Positions 1 to 5,273 of a stretch of DNA of 5,273 nucleotides are shown in pieces (positions within the stretch are counted from its first letter, which is position 1; every line of letters starts with the position of its first letter). This DNA comes from Embleya sp040605455 (GTDB taxonomy: Bacteria; Actinomycetota; Actinomycetes; Streptomycetales; Streptomycetaceae): positions 1 to 5,273 of the forward strand of contig NZ_JBEXCV010000293.1 of assembly GCF_040605455.1 (NCBI RefSeq). Reading direction: 5' to 3'. The notes below the pieces were generated by a model, which saw only the letters and a list, made by a program, of their open reading frames with translations, was not told the DNA's origin and did no database searches. Made by a program: the position numbers and the translations under genes.

Positions 1-86
1 CGCGCGCCGGTCGCGGGCCGCCGCCGGGCGGGGATGTCGAGGCACACCCGGGCGGCGTCCGTGCGAACGCGGACGGTACAGTTCAT
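1..86 (-). CDS. N-terminal fragment of an unidentified minus-strand gene
   Basis: Reading leftward from an ATG at 86-84, 28 codons stay open to the window edge. The peptide begins MNCTVRVRTDAARVCLDIPA and is not recognised; the alternating hydrophobic residues suggest a beta-strand start. Nearly all third codon positions are G or C, which fits real actinomycete coding. A purine-rich GGAAG lies just upstream of the ATG (plus-strand 89-93), closer than an ideal ribosome binding site. It is divergently arranged to the HEAT-repeat gene and shares the 87-194 intergenic region with it. With so little of the protein visible, no function can be given, and the start could be further in. Confidence 0.45.
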   Translation of the reverse strand, partial: MNCTVRVRTDAARVCLDIPARRRPATGA

Positions 87-194
87 AGCTTCCGGTGACG
101 AAAGAGCAACACGGTTTCCCCGAAACAACGGGCAACGGGTACATGTGTCCTAAATCCTGTTGCTCCAGGGTTGCCGGCCACCGATGCTTGCGGC
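87..194. promoter_or_regulatory. Divergent intergenic region with small inverted repeats
   Basis: This 108-nt stretch separates two divergent genes and is less GC-rich than its surroundings, as expected of a promoter region. It holds a perfect GTTTC-CCC-GAAAC inverted repeat at 114-126, a tandem CAACGGG repeat at 126-132 and 133-139, the palindrome ACATGT at 141-146, and an 8-bp inverted repeat GAGCAACA (104-111) / TGTTGCTC (158-165). I see no convincing -35/-10 pair on either strand. The repeats could be operator half-sites, but their function is inferred only from position and symmetry. Confidence 0.4.
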
Positions 195-1607
195 ATGTTC
201 GATCCGGTCATCACCTCGCATGACGCCCTCCTTGGCCTGCTTCGCAGTGGCCACGGTCAGGGCGCCCGGCGGGCCCTCGTCGCCGACCGCGTCGCTGTGC
301 TCGACGCGCTCGACGGCTGTGTGGTCCGCGATCCCCGTGCCGTTCCGGCCACCGAGTCGCGGTCGCTGTACTACGCACGCCTGTACGCGGACCTCGACGC
401 CGGCCTCGACGGCCTCGCCCGATATCTCTTGTGCGACGACGACTGGACGGACGAGGACGCGGACCGTACCGCGCTGCCGCTCGCCGTCCTGGGCACCCTC
501 GCCCGACTCGGCCGCGCCGACGCGACCGCGCTGCTGCGGGAGTACGTCGAGCAAGGCCGCGACTGGCCGGAGGCGTTGGACCGGCTCGCCGCGGTCGGCC
601 ACGACGCGGCCCTGGCCGGTCTGTTGGAGGTGGTCCTGGACCGCGGCGAGGACGACGAGCTCTACGACTGCGTCAAGCGCTCCACCGGGATGCGCCCATG
701 GCGGGTCTGGGCGGCCGAGGACGAGCGGGTGCGCGCGGTCGTCGAACAGGTCGACCTGGACTGGTGGCGCTGGGAGCTGACCCGCTCGGTCAAGACGCAG
801 ACGGGGCCGACCGCGCCCGCGCAGACCGTCGACCAGGTGCTCGCCGACGCCGCCGACGGCCCCCGACAATCCCTCGCGTGCGGACGACGGCTGAGCGCGG
901 TCGCCGGGCCCGAGCACCGCGGCGCGATCCTGGCCGCCGCCTGGGCCGGCCCGGACGCCGCCAGAGCCGCCGCGCTGAGATACCTCGGCGAACAGGGCGA
1001 CGGCGCACTCCTGGACCTGGCCGAGGGGGCGCTCGCGCCGGAGGCGCCGGCCGTGGTGCGGCTTGCCGCCGCGCAGGCCATCGGCGGTCTGCGCAGCCCG
1101 GCCGCGGTGGCCCGGGCCCGCGGCTGGGCCGCTCGCGAGGACCTGCTGGGCGAGGTCGCCGTGCGGATACTGGCCGGTGCCGGGGAAACCATCGACGGAC
1201 CGATTCTGCTGGCGGCCCTGCGCACCCGGGTGGCCGCGTCGATGCGCGCCGGCGTCGCGATCACCGACCAGGCCGAGCACTTCCGCCTGTGCGACCTGGT
1301 CGCCGGGATAGGGCGCCTGGCCCTGGTCGACGCGCTCGACCTGGTCAAAGGCGTCTACCACGAGGCCGCGTCCGCCGGTCTGCGCGCCTGCGCGGTGCAG
1401 ACCCTGGCCCGGATAGAGCCCTCGTTCGCTGCCGAAACGGCCGTGGAAGCCCTGTGGGACTGCCAGGCCGACACCCGATTGATCGCCGCGCGCCACGTGG
1501 ACGCGCGCCGCCCCGAGGCCGTGACGCGGCTGCGCCGGCTCGCGGGCGACCCGGCCGAGCACGACGACGTGCGCACCGCCGCCCTGGCCAGGCTGAGCGA
1601 GATGTAG
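195..1607 (+). CDS. HEAT-repeat-like helical scaffold protein
   Basis: This is a 470-residue, all-helical, soluble protein with no signal peptide or membrane segment. Paired amphipathic helices rich in Ala and Leu, typical of HEAT/Armadillo-like alpha-solenoids, are visible at about residues 94-150, 230-315 and 390-468. A non-repeat N-terminal segment carries the motif RSLYYARLYADLD near residue 56, and WWRWEL lies near 190. I recall proteins of this length starting MFDPVI as conserved in streptomycetes and annotated only as HEAT-repeat proteins, so a protein-binding scaffold role is inferred. I chose ATG 195 over the in-frame TTG at 171 because MFDPVI looks like the natural N-terminus; neither start has a clear Shine-Dalgarno sequence. 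A hairpin and a separate promoter-like box lie between it and the SMC-type genes, so co-transcription is uncertain. Being conserved, it may be a housekeeping neighbour and not part of the SMC system. Confidence 0.85.
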   Translation: MFDPVITSHDALLGLLRSGHGQGARRALVADRVAVLDALDGCVVRDPRAVPATESRSLYYARLYADLDAGLDGLARYLLCDDDWTDEDADRTALPLAVLGTLARLGRADATALLREYVEQGRDWPEALDRLAAVGHDAALAGLLEVVLDRGEDDELYDCVKRSTGMRPWRVWAAEDERVRAVVEQVDLDWWRWELTRSVKTQTGPTAPAQTVDQVLADAADGPRQSLACGRRLSAVAGPEHRGAILAAAWAGPDAARAAALRYLGEQGDGALLDLAEGALAPEAPAVVRLAAAQAIGGLRSPAAVARARGWAAREDLLGEVAVRILAGAGETIDGPILLAALRTRVAASMRAGVAITDQAEHFRLCDLVAGIGRLALVDALDLVKGVYHEAASAGLRACAVQTLARIEPSFAAETAVEALWDCQADTRLIAARHVDARRPEAVTRLRRLAGDPAEHDDVRTAALARLSEM

Positions 1608-1635
1608 CCGCTCACCCGCCGACCGCATCGCCCCC

Positions 1636-1668
1636 GTTCGGCCGCCCACCGCCGGGCGGGCGCCGAAC
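1636..1668 (+). terminator. GC-rich hairpin after the HEAT-repeat gene
   Basis: GTTCGGC (1636-1642) pairs perfectly with GCCGAAC (1662-1668). The stem continues as GCCC (1644-1647) with GGGC (1658-1661) after one bulged C, giving about 11 base pairs around a 10-nt loop. No T-tract follows, which is common for terminators of high-GC actinomycetes. It lies 28 nt after the stop codon. It could end the upstream transcript or act as an attenuator, since the left arm can also pair with 1673-1681. Confidence 0.5.
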
Positions 1669-1685
1669 CTGTCGGCCGAACGTCC

Positions 1686-1691
1686 TAGGCT
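1686..1691 (+). promoter_or_regulatory. -10-like box TAGGCT for a leaderless transcript
   Basis: TAGGCT matches the TANNNT consensus of actinobacterial housekeeping sigma factors. Exactly 8 nt separate it from the ATG at 1700. In actinobacteria this spacing places the transcription start at or next to the A of the ATG, producing a leaderless mRNA. No Shine-Dalgarno sequence precedes the ATG, which agrees. No good -35 match is seen at 17-18 nt upstream. The box suggests that the kleisin-KITE genes have their own promoter, separate from the HEAT-repeat gene. Confidence 0.5.
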
Positions 1692-1699
1692 CTACTCCC

Positions 1700-3247
1700 A
1701 TGACCGTTCCCGCCCGAGCCGGCCTGCCCGGGGAAGCGCCGCCGACCGCCGGCCCGGCGCTGCCCCCGGGCGCGGCACACCCGCGCTCCGGGGTGACCGA
1801 GGAGGGGCTCGCCCGCCGCCTCAAGGCCCTCGCCTGTACCGCGCCGCTGCACGACCTGGAGGCGCGCAAGGCCAACCTGGCGGGCGAGTACACCGTCTAC
1901 GCGATGGCCGAGCTCGGTCTCGCCGCGATCGACCTGGTCACGGTCACGATGGACTTCGACACCGGAGCCGACCACGACGAGATCGTGGCCCGACTCCGCC
2001 CCCGGGTGGCCGCGCAGGCCCCCGGACGCGACCCCCGCGAGTACGAACGGGTCGCGCGCTGGGTGCTGGAGAACCTGATCAACGTCGGCAGCGTGGACCG
2101 CGGCTTTCGAGCGGTGTACGGGATGTGGACCCGAGAGGGTGACTACATCCGGCGGGACTACGACTTCAAACTGCTCGAAGAGGTCCCGGGTCCGGACGGG
2201 CACATCTTCCTGCGCGCCACCGACGAGGCGATCAACGTCCTGGTCGGCGCGCTGGACACCGATGTCACCAGCGCGCAGATCGCCGCCGACGTCAAGCTCG
2301 AACACCTGATCCGGCGCGGCCGACTGGCCGAGGCCAGGTTCGCGGCCGAACAGGCCCGCTACCGCACCGTGCAGTACGCCGAATCGCTGCGCCGCGCACT
2401 CGACGCGACCCGGCGCAACGTACGTGCGGTGGACTGGTTGCAGGCCGTGCCGGACCTGATCGACGAGGCGTTCGAGCACGTCGCCGACCGCTACCGGCAC
2501 GAGAACGCGATCCTGATCAACATCCGGCGGGCCCGGGACGAGGCCGAGGAAAGCGAGCGCAAACGCGGCGCGGCCGAACTGGTCGACATCGTGCAGGACT
2601 GCATTCGGCGACACACCCAGTTGCAGACCCGGCTGATGGAGGCCGGGCCGCTGTTCCGGGCCGAGCAGGACCGGCAGGCGTTCGCCGCGCCGAGCACCCG
2701 CACCGGGCTCGATCTGTACGGGCAACTGCTGCGCCCGCTCCTGGAGTTGCCGGTCGGTGACGCACGGCGGGTGACCGACCGGTTCTTCACCGCGGGCACC
2801 GGTCTGCGCACGCCGGTCGCGGTGCGCCTGCACGACCTGACCGAGATGCTGCTCACCCCGCCCGCGCCACGTGACCACCTCGGCGCCGAACTGCCCGAGC
2901 CGGACGTGTCGCTCACCCCCGACGACAGCCGCTACACCGAGAGCCAGCACGATGCGGCGGCGCTGCTCCTGGACATCCCGCCGCAGACCCCGCGCCGGCT
3001 CTCCGGGCTGCTCGCCGAGGCCCGCGAGGCGGATCCCGACCTCGGCTACCTGGTCGCTCTGCTCGCCTTCCACGCGGCCTCGCCGCCGGTGGGCACCGCA
3101 TTGCGGCAGGGCGACCGCACCCTCCTGGTGGCCGTGGACGACGGCACCGAACTCGACGACCCCGAGGTCGGCGGCGCCGACCTGATCATCGGCACGGCGG
3201 TCCTGACCGGCGCGCGACCCGAGCCGGAAGGCCCCACCCCCGCATGA
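1700..3247 (+). CDS. Kleisin-like subunit of an SMC complex (MukF/JetA-type)
   Basis: This 515-residue soluble protein sits in the kleisin position of a kleisin-KITE-SMC gene trio. In such complexes the kleisin bridges the two SMC heads and binds the KITE dimer. Visible parts are a Pro/Ala-rich disordered N-terminus (1-31), a mixed helical region that may hold a winged helix (32-170), a long charged helical region (about 195-325, with EEVPGPDG and VKLEHLIRRGRLAEARF marking its approach and start), a linker with Pro-rich turns (385-410), and a C-terminal helix-strand domain (415-505). The size fits JetA-type proteins. The assignment rests on context and architecture; I do not recognise a diagnostic motif. 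ATG 1700 is preferred because of the leaderless -10 box, although GTG at 1793 would remove the disordered tail. The stop overlaps the next start as ATGA, so the two proteins are probably translationally coupled and made in a fixed ratio. Confidence 0.72.
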   Translation: MTVPARAGLPGEAPPTAGPALPPGAAHPRSGVTEEGLARRLKALACTAPLHDLEARKANLAGEYTVYAMAELGLAAIDLVTVTMDFDTGADHDEIVARLRPRVAAQAPGRDPREYERVARWVLENLINVGSVDRGFRAVYGMWTREGDYIRRDYDFKLLEEVPGPDGHIFLRATDEAINVLVGALDTDVTSAQIAADVKLEHLIRRGRLAEARFAAEQARYRTVQYAESLRRALDATRRNVRAVDWLQAVPDLIDEAFEHVADRYRHENAILINIRRARDEAEESERKRGAAELVDIVQDCIRRHTQLQTRLMEAGPLFRAEQDRQAFAAPSTRTGLDLYGQLLRPLLELPVGDARRVTDRFFTAGTGLRTPVAVRLHDLTEMLLTPPAPRDHLGAELPEPDVSLTPDDSRYTESQHDAAALLLDIPPQTPRRLSGLLAEAREADPDLGYLVALLAFHAASPPVGTALRQGDRTLLVAVDDGTELDDPEVGGADLIIGTAVLTGARPEPEGPTPA

Positions 3248-4095
3248 ACCACGACACGGCCGGCGATGCCGCGCCGATCACCTCGGCCGACGTCGGCGAC
3301 GCCGCGCGGCTGGTCGCCTACGGCCTCCAGCCCAAGCTGCTGCCGGCCCGCGACGCCGAATACGCCGACCTGATCCGCAGACACCGCGAGGATCCGCGCT
3401 TCGCCGCGCTGGCCGCGGCGGTCGCGGCGGGACTGGGGCTGGTGGTCCTGGAGGTGTCGCCGCGCGCCGGGATGGCGGTGACCGCCGGCGAGGACTCGGT
3501 GTTCGCGGTCCGGATGGGCGACTACGCGCGCCGGGCCGGCACCGAGTCGGCCGACCGGTTCCTGCACGGCCTGGCCCACCTCGCGGTCGCCGCGATGGCC
3601 TTTCCGCGCCCCGAGGACCTCGCCGACGACGCCTATGTGGGCCGGCTCAGCGTGCACGGCGTGGACGCCTTCGTCCGCCAGGCCTGCCTGCGTCTGGAGG
3701 AGCGCGCCGAGCAGCGCGGCGAGGTCAGCGACCCCGAGGTGGACGGGCCCGGCCTGGAGGCGGCCTGGCGGGTGTACGCCCGGCGCAGCGCCACCGGCGC
3801 GACCAAGGACGCCCGCAGGTTGGCCGCGTCCACCATCGGGATCGTGGCCAAGGCGGTCGCGTTCCTGGTCGACTCGGGCTTTTTGCAACGGGTTTCCGAC
3901 GACGCGGGCGGCACCTACCGCACCACCGCCCGCTATCAGCTCCAGGTGCGCGACACGGCCGGTTCGGCGGCCATGTCCGAGTTGCTGGACCTGGGCGTGG
4001 TGGCGGTCACCGACGGCAGCCCGAGTCTGCTGGCCGCCGCGACCGACGGCGGCGAGTTGGCGCCCGGCGCCGGATTGCCCTTCCACGGGGTCTGA
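3244..4095 (+). CDS. KITE-type subunit of an SMC complex (MukE/JetB-like)
   Basis: This 283-residue protein has the pattern of MukE/JetB-type tandem winged-helix subunits, which dimerise on the kleisin and contact DNA. Residues 36-95 (RDAEYADLIRRHREDPRFAA, then a hydrophobic strand and EDSVFAVRMGDY) resemble the first domain of JetB/DUF4194-like proteins. Residues 105-160 and 170-240 form further helices ending in a beta-wing-like VDSGFLQRV and TARYQL. The C-terminal about 45 residues are Gly/Ala-rich and probably flexible. The family call is an inference from position, size and these patterns. The start ATG overlaps the kleisin stop by ATGA; GGAAGG at 3226-3231 is 12 nt upstream, slightly far, so coupling probably drives initiation. 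The gene is followed by a terminator-like hairpin and not directly by the SMC gene. Confidence 0.7.
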   Translation: MNHDTAGDAAPITSADVGDAARLVAYGLQPKLLPARDAEYADLIRRHREDPRFAALAAAVAAGLGLVVLEVSPRAGMAVTAGEDSVFAVRMGDYARRAGTESADRFLHGLAHLAVAAMAFPRPEDLADDAYVGRLSVHGVDAFVRQACLRLEERAEQRGEVSDPEVDGPGLEAAWRVYARRSATGATKDARRLAASTIGIVAKAVAFLVDSGFLQRVSDDAGGTYRTTARYQLQVRDTAGSAAMSELLDLGVVAVTDGSPSLLAAATDGGELAPGAGLPFHGV

Positions 4096-4180
4096 CCCGG
4101 TACCCGACCCGTCGGGGAAGTCGGACCCGCTCGGGACGGACTCGCCATCGGACCGACCCGCGCGGTCGAGCGGCCCCGGG

Positions 4181-4215
4181 CGTCGGGTGTTTCACCCGCC
4201 GAGTGTTTTCTGTTT
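4181..4215 (+). terminator. Hairpin plus T-rich tract between KITE and SMC genes
   Basis: CGGGTG (4184-4189), loop TTT and CACCCG (4193-4198) form a perfect 6-bp stem, extended by two further pairs across one mismatch. A T-rich run, TGTTTTCTGTTT at 4204-4215, follows within a few bases, which is rare at this GC content. Together they resemble an intrinsic terminator or attenuator reading rightward. If active, it would reduce or separate expression of the SMC gene from the two genes upstream. Confidence 0.55.
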
Positions 4216-4223
4216 CGCCGGGA

Positions 4224-4247
4224 GATCGTCCGCCGGATGATCGTCCG
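4224..4247 (+). promoter_or_regulatory. 19-bp near-palindrome with repeated GATCGTCCG
   Basis: Positions 4224-4242 form an inverted repeat centred on C4233: GATC and TCCG on the left mirror CGGA and GATC on the right, with one G/T mismatch between them. The left half GATCGTCCG recurs at 4239-4247, giving a second overlapping 14-bp near-palindrome at 4234-4247. The arrangement, 50 nt before the SMC start codon, looks like an operator or a leader RNA hairpin. No binding protein is identified. No clear -35/-10 pair is visible in 4216-4296. Confidence 0.4.
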
Positions 4248-4296
4248 TTGTGTGATGGTTTTGTCCTGTGCTTCGACCAGAGAGATTTGACCGCCG

Positions 4297-5232
4297 ATGT
4301 ACGAGCTGTCCCGGGTCCGCCTGTTTTCCATCGGGCCCGCCGGTGCGCGTTACGCCGACACCGTGCTCGACCTGCGCGGCGTCGGTGCGCCCGTGCCCGA
4401 CCCGGCGCCCAGGCAGGCGCAGCTGTTCGAGGGCGAGCCGGTCGGGCCGCCGCGCCGACCCGCGCCCGCGGGCGTGCTGTTCCTGGAGAACGGCGGCGGC
4501 AAGTCGGTCCTGCTCAAGCTGATCTTCTCGGTGATGTTGCCCGGACACCGCAATACGCTCGGCGGCGCCAGCTCCGGCGTGCTGCGCAAGTTCCTGCTCG
4601 CCGACGACTGCGGGCACGTCGCGCTGGAATGGCAGCACGTGCTCACCGGCGAGACGGTCGTGGTCGGCAAGGTCAGCGAGTGGCGCGGGCGTCAGGTCTC
4701 CTCCGACCCGCGCAAGTTCGCCGAGAGCTGGTACTCGTTCCGGCCCGGGCCCGGACTCACCCTGGAGGGCCTGCCGGTCCAGGTCGGCGGGCGGCGGCGG
4801 ACCATGCGCGGCTTCCGCGACGCGATGACCGAACTGCACAAGGTCTACCCGGACGTGGACGTGATCTGGGAGGAGATCCACGACCGCTGGATCGAGCACC
4901 TGAACGCACTCGGCCTGGACCCCGAACTGTTCCGCTACCAGCGTGAGATGAACGCCGACGAGGGTGAGGCGGCGGGCCTGTTCGCGGTCAAGAACGACGC
5001 GGACTTCGTCGACCTGCTGCTTCGTGCGGTCTCCGATCCGGCCGACACCGACGGGCTGGCCGACCTGGTCGACGGCTTCGCGGTCAAGCTTGCCCAGCGG
5101 GCCGAGCTGACCGCCGAGCGGGACTTCGTCGAGGGCGCGGTCGAACTGCTCGACGCGGTGGGCGAGGCGGCCGGTCGGGGTCGGTGGCCTCCTCCAGGGT
5201 GGGGATGGTGCGTGCGAGGGCGACGGTGGTGA
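4297..5232 (+). CDS. SMC-type ATPase, N-terminal head, truncated (MukB/JetC-like)
   Basis: The frame encodes the N-terminal nucleotide-binding half of an SMC-like ATPase. MYELSRVRLFSIGP is the first beta-strand region, and ENGGGKSVLLKLIF at 64-77 is the Walker A loop with Lys69 and Ser70. LEWQHVL near 110 and a conserved-looking FRYQREMNADEGEAAGLF near 212-229 sit where MukB-like proteins have their Q-loop region. From about residue 255 the sequence (FAVKLAQRAELTAERDFVEG) enters what should be the coiled coil. A full MukB/JetC protein is over 1,000 residues, with Walker B and signature motif at the far end; here only about 294 residues are genuine. After residue 294 the translation becomes Trp/Arg/Gly-rich with poor codon use and stops at 5232. 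The start is fixed by an in-frame TGA at 4288; GAGAGA at 4280-4285 is a weak, distant ribosome binding site. As it stands the protein cannot form a complete ATPase. Confidence 0.8.
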   Translation: MYELSRVRLFSIGPAGARYADTVLDLRGVGAPVPDPAPRQAQLFEGEPVGPPRRPAPAGVLFLENGGGKSVLLKLIFSVMLPGHRNTLGGASSGVLRKFLLADDCGHVALEWQHVLTGETVVVGKVSEWRGRQVSSDPRKFAESWYSFRPGPGLTLEGLPVQVGGRRRTMRGFRDAMTELHKVYPDVDVIWEEIHDRWIEHLNALGLDPELFRYQREMNADEGEAAGLFAVKNDADFVDLLLRAVSDPADTDGLADLVDGFAVKLAQRAELTAERDFVEGAVELLDAVGEAAGRGRWPPPGWGWCVRGRRW

Positions 5233-5272
5233 CGATCCCCAGGTCGGGGTGCCGAAGGCGGGCCCGCTCGGC
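5084..5272 (-). CDS. Minus-strand coding fragment entering from the right edge
   Basis: Read leftward from 5272, the frame gives AERARLRHPDLGIVTTVALA and then a run ending EEATDPDR near 5171. In these 34 codons 32 end in G or C, and the peptide has a natural helix-like composition, so it looks like true coding sequence. The frame continues to a TGA at 5086-5084, but the last 29 or so codons are merely the antisense of the SMC gene and probably are not native. I do not recognise the protein; it could be part of a mobile element or of any displaced gene. It is internal to its gene, since neither a start nor a native end is visible. Confidence 0.5.
   Translation of the reverse strand, partial: AERARLRHPDLGIVTTVALARTIPTLEEATDPDRPPRPPRRAVRPRPRRSPARRSARPAGQA
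5171..5183. other. Breakpoint: coding signal switches strand
   Basis: Left of this point the plus-strand SMC frame has normal actinomycete codon use. Right of it the plus frame reads unlikely sequence (WPPPGWGWCVRGRRW) with many A or T third positions, while the minus strand gains a well-behaved reading frame. The exact base cannot be placed because the local GGTCGGGGTCGG repeat suits either side. This is a join between two unrelated segments: an insertion, inversion or deletion endpoint, or an assembly artefact. Confidence 0.7.
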
Positions 5273-5273
5273 G

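Noticed and set aside
150..1649. Long minus-strand open frame (499 codons) opposite the HEAT-repeat gene
   Set aside because: Its translation is rich in Gly, Arg, Gln and Val with no domain pattern, while the plus strand shows regular helical repeats and proper G/C third positions. Long antisense frames are expected in GC-rich DNA.
431..1699. Upstream extension of the kleisin frame
   Set aside because: The frame is open back to 431 only because stops are rare; the translation is Arg/Pro/Gly-rich and overlaps the HEAT-repeat gene in another frame. The real start is ATG 1700.
1685..3073. Minus-strand open frame (462 codons) opposite the kleisin gene
   Set aside because: It mirrors the codon bias of the plus-strand gene and has low-complexity composition; the plus-strand gene has a coupled neighbour and promoter-like box.
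3046..4086. Minus-strand open frame (346 codons) opposite the KITE gene
   Set aside because: An antisense shadow covering parts of two plus-strand genes, without a recognisable fold.
4203..4946. Plus-strand frame of 247 codons overlapping the SMC gene
   Set aside because: Beyond the gap it translates to Arg/Ala/Pro-rich shadow sequence in the wrong frame of a clear ATPase head.
1..5273. CRISPR array, tRNA or rRNA genes, insertion-sequence ends
   Set aside because: No regularly spaced repeats, cloverleaf-like segment, rRNA-like stretch, or terminal inverted repeats of an insertion sequence were seen within the window.

Overview
The window is very GC-rich, with G or C at most third codon positions and almost no TTA triplets. 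This points to an actinomycete of the Streptomyces/Embleya/Kitasatospora type. The assignment rests on composition and protein flavour, not on a marker gene.

Layout: (i) 1-86, minus strand, the first codons of an unidentified gene that runs off the left edge. (ii) 87-194, a divergent intergenic region with small inverted repeats. (iii) 195-1607, plus strand, a 470-residue HEAT-repeat-like helical protein of a kind I recall as common in streptomycetes. (iv) 1608-1699, a GC-rich hairpin region ending in a TAGGCT -10-like box 8 nt before the next ATG, which suggests leaderless transcription. (v) 1700-3247, a 515-residue kleisin-like (MukF/JetA-type) protein. (vi) 3244-4095, a 283-residue MukE/JetB-like (KITE) protein joined to it by an ATGA overlap. 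(vii) 4096-4296, a 201-nt gap with a terminator-like hairpin followed by a T-rich tract and a 19-bp near-palindrome. (viii) 4297 to about 5178, the N-terminal ATPase head of a MukB/JetC-like SMC protein. (ix) From about 5171-5183 the coding signal switches to the minus strand, so the SMC frame stops early at 5232 and an unrelated minus-strand reading frame enters from the right edge.

The order kleisin - KITE - SMC is that of the MukFEB / MksFEB / Wadjet (JetABC) loop-extruding complexes. In Wadjet systems a toprim-type nuclease (JetD) follows and the complex cleaves circular plasmids. JetD is not in this window, so a defence function is inferred from gene order and cannot be confirmed here. 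The sequences look divergent from the classical families, and my identification rests on the Walker A site of the third gene, the gene sizes and order, and predicted fold patterns. The broken SMC gene is either a genuine rearrangement that inactivated the system or a chimeric assembly near a contig end.
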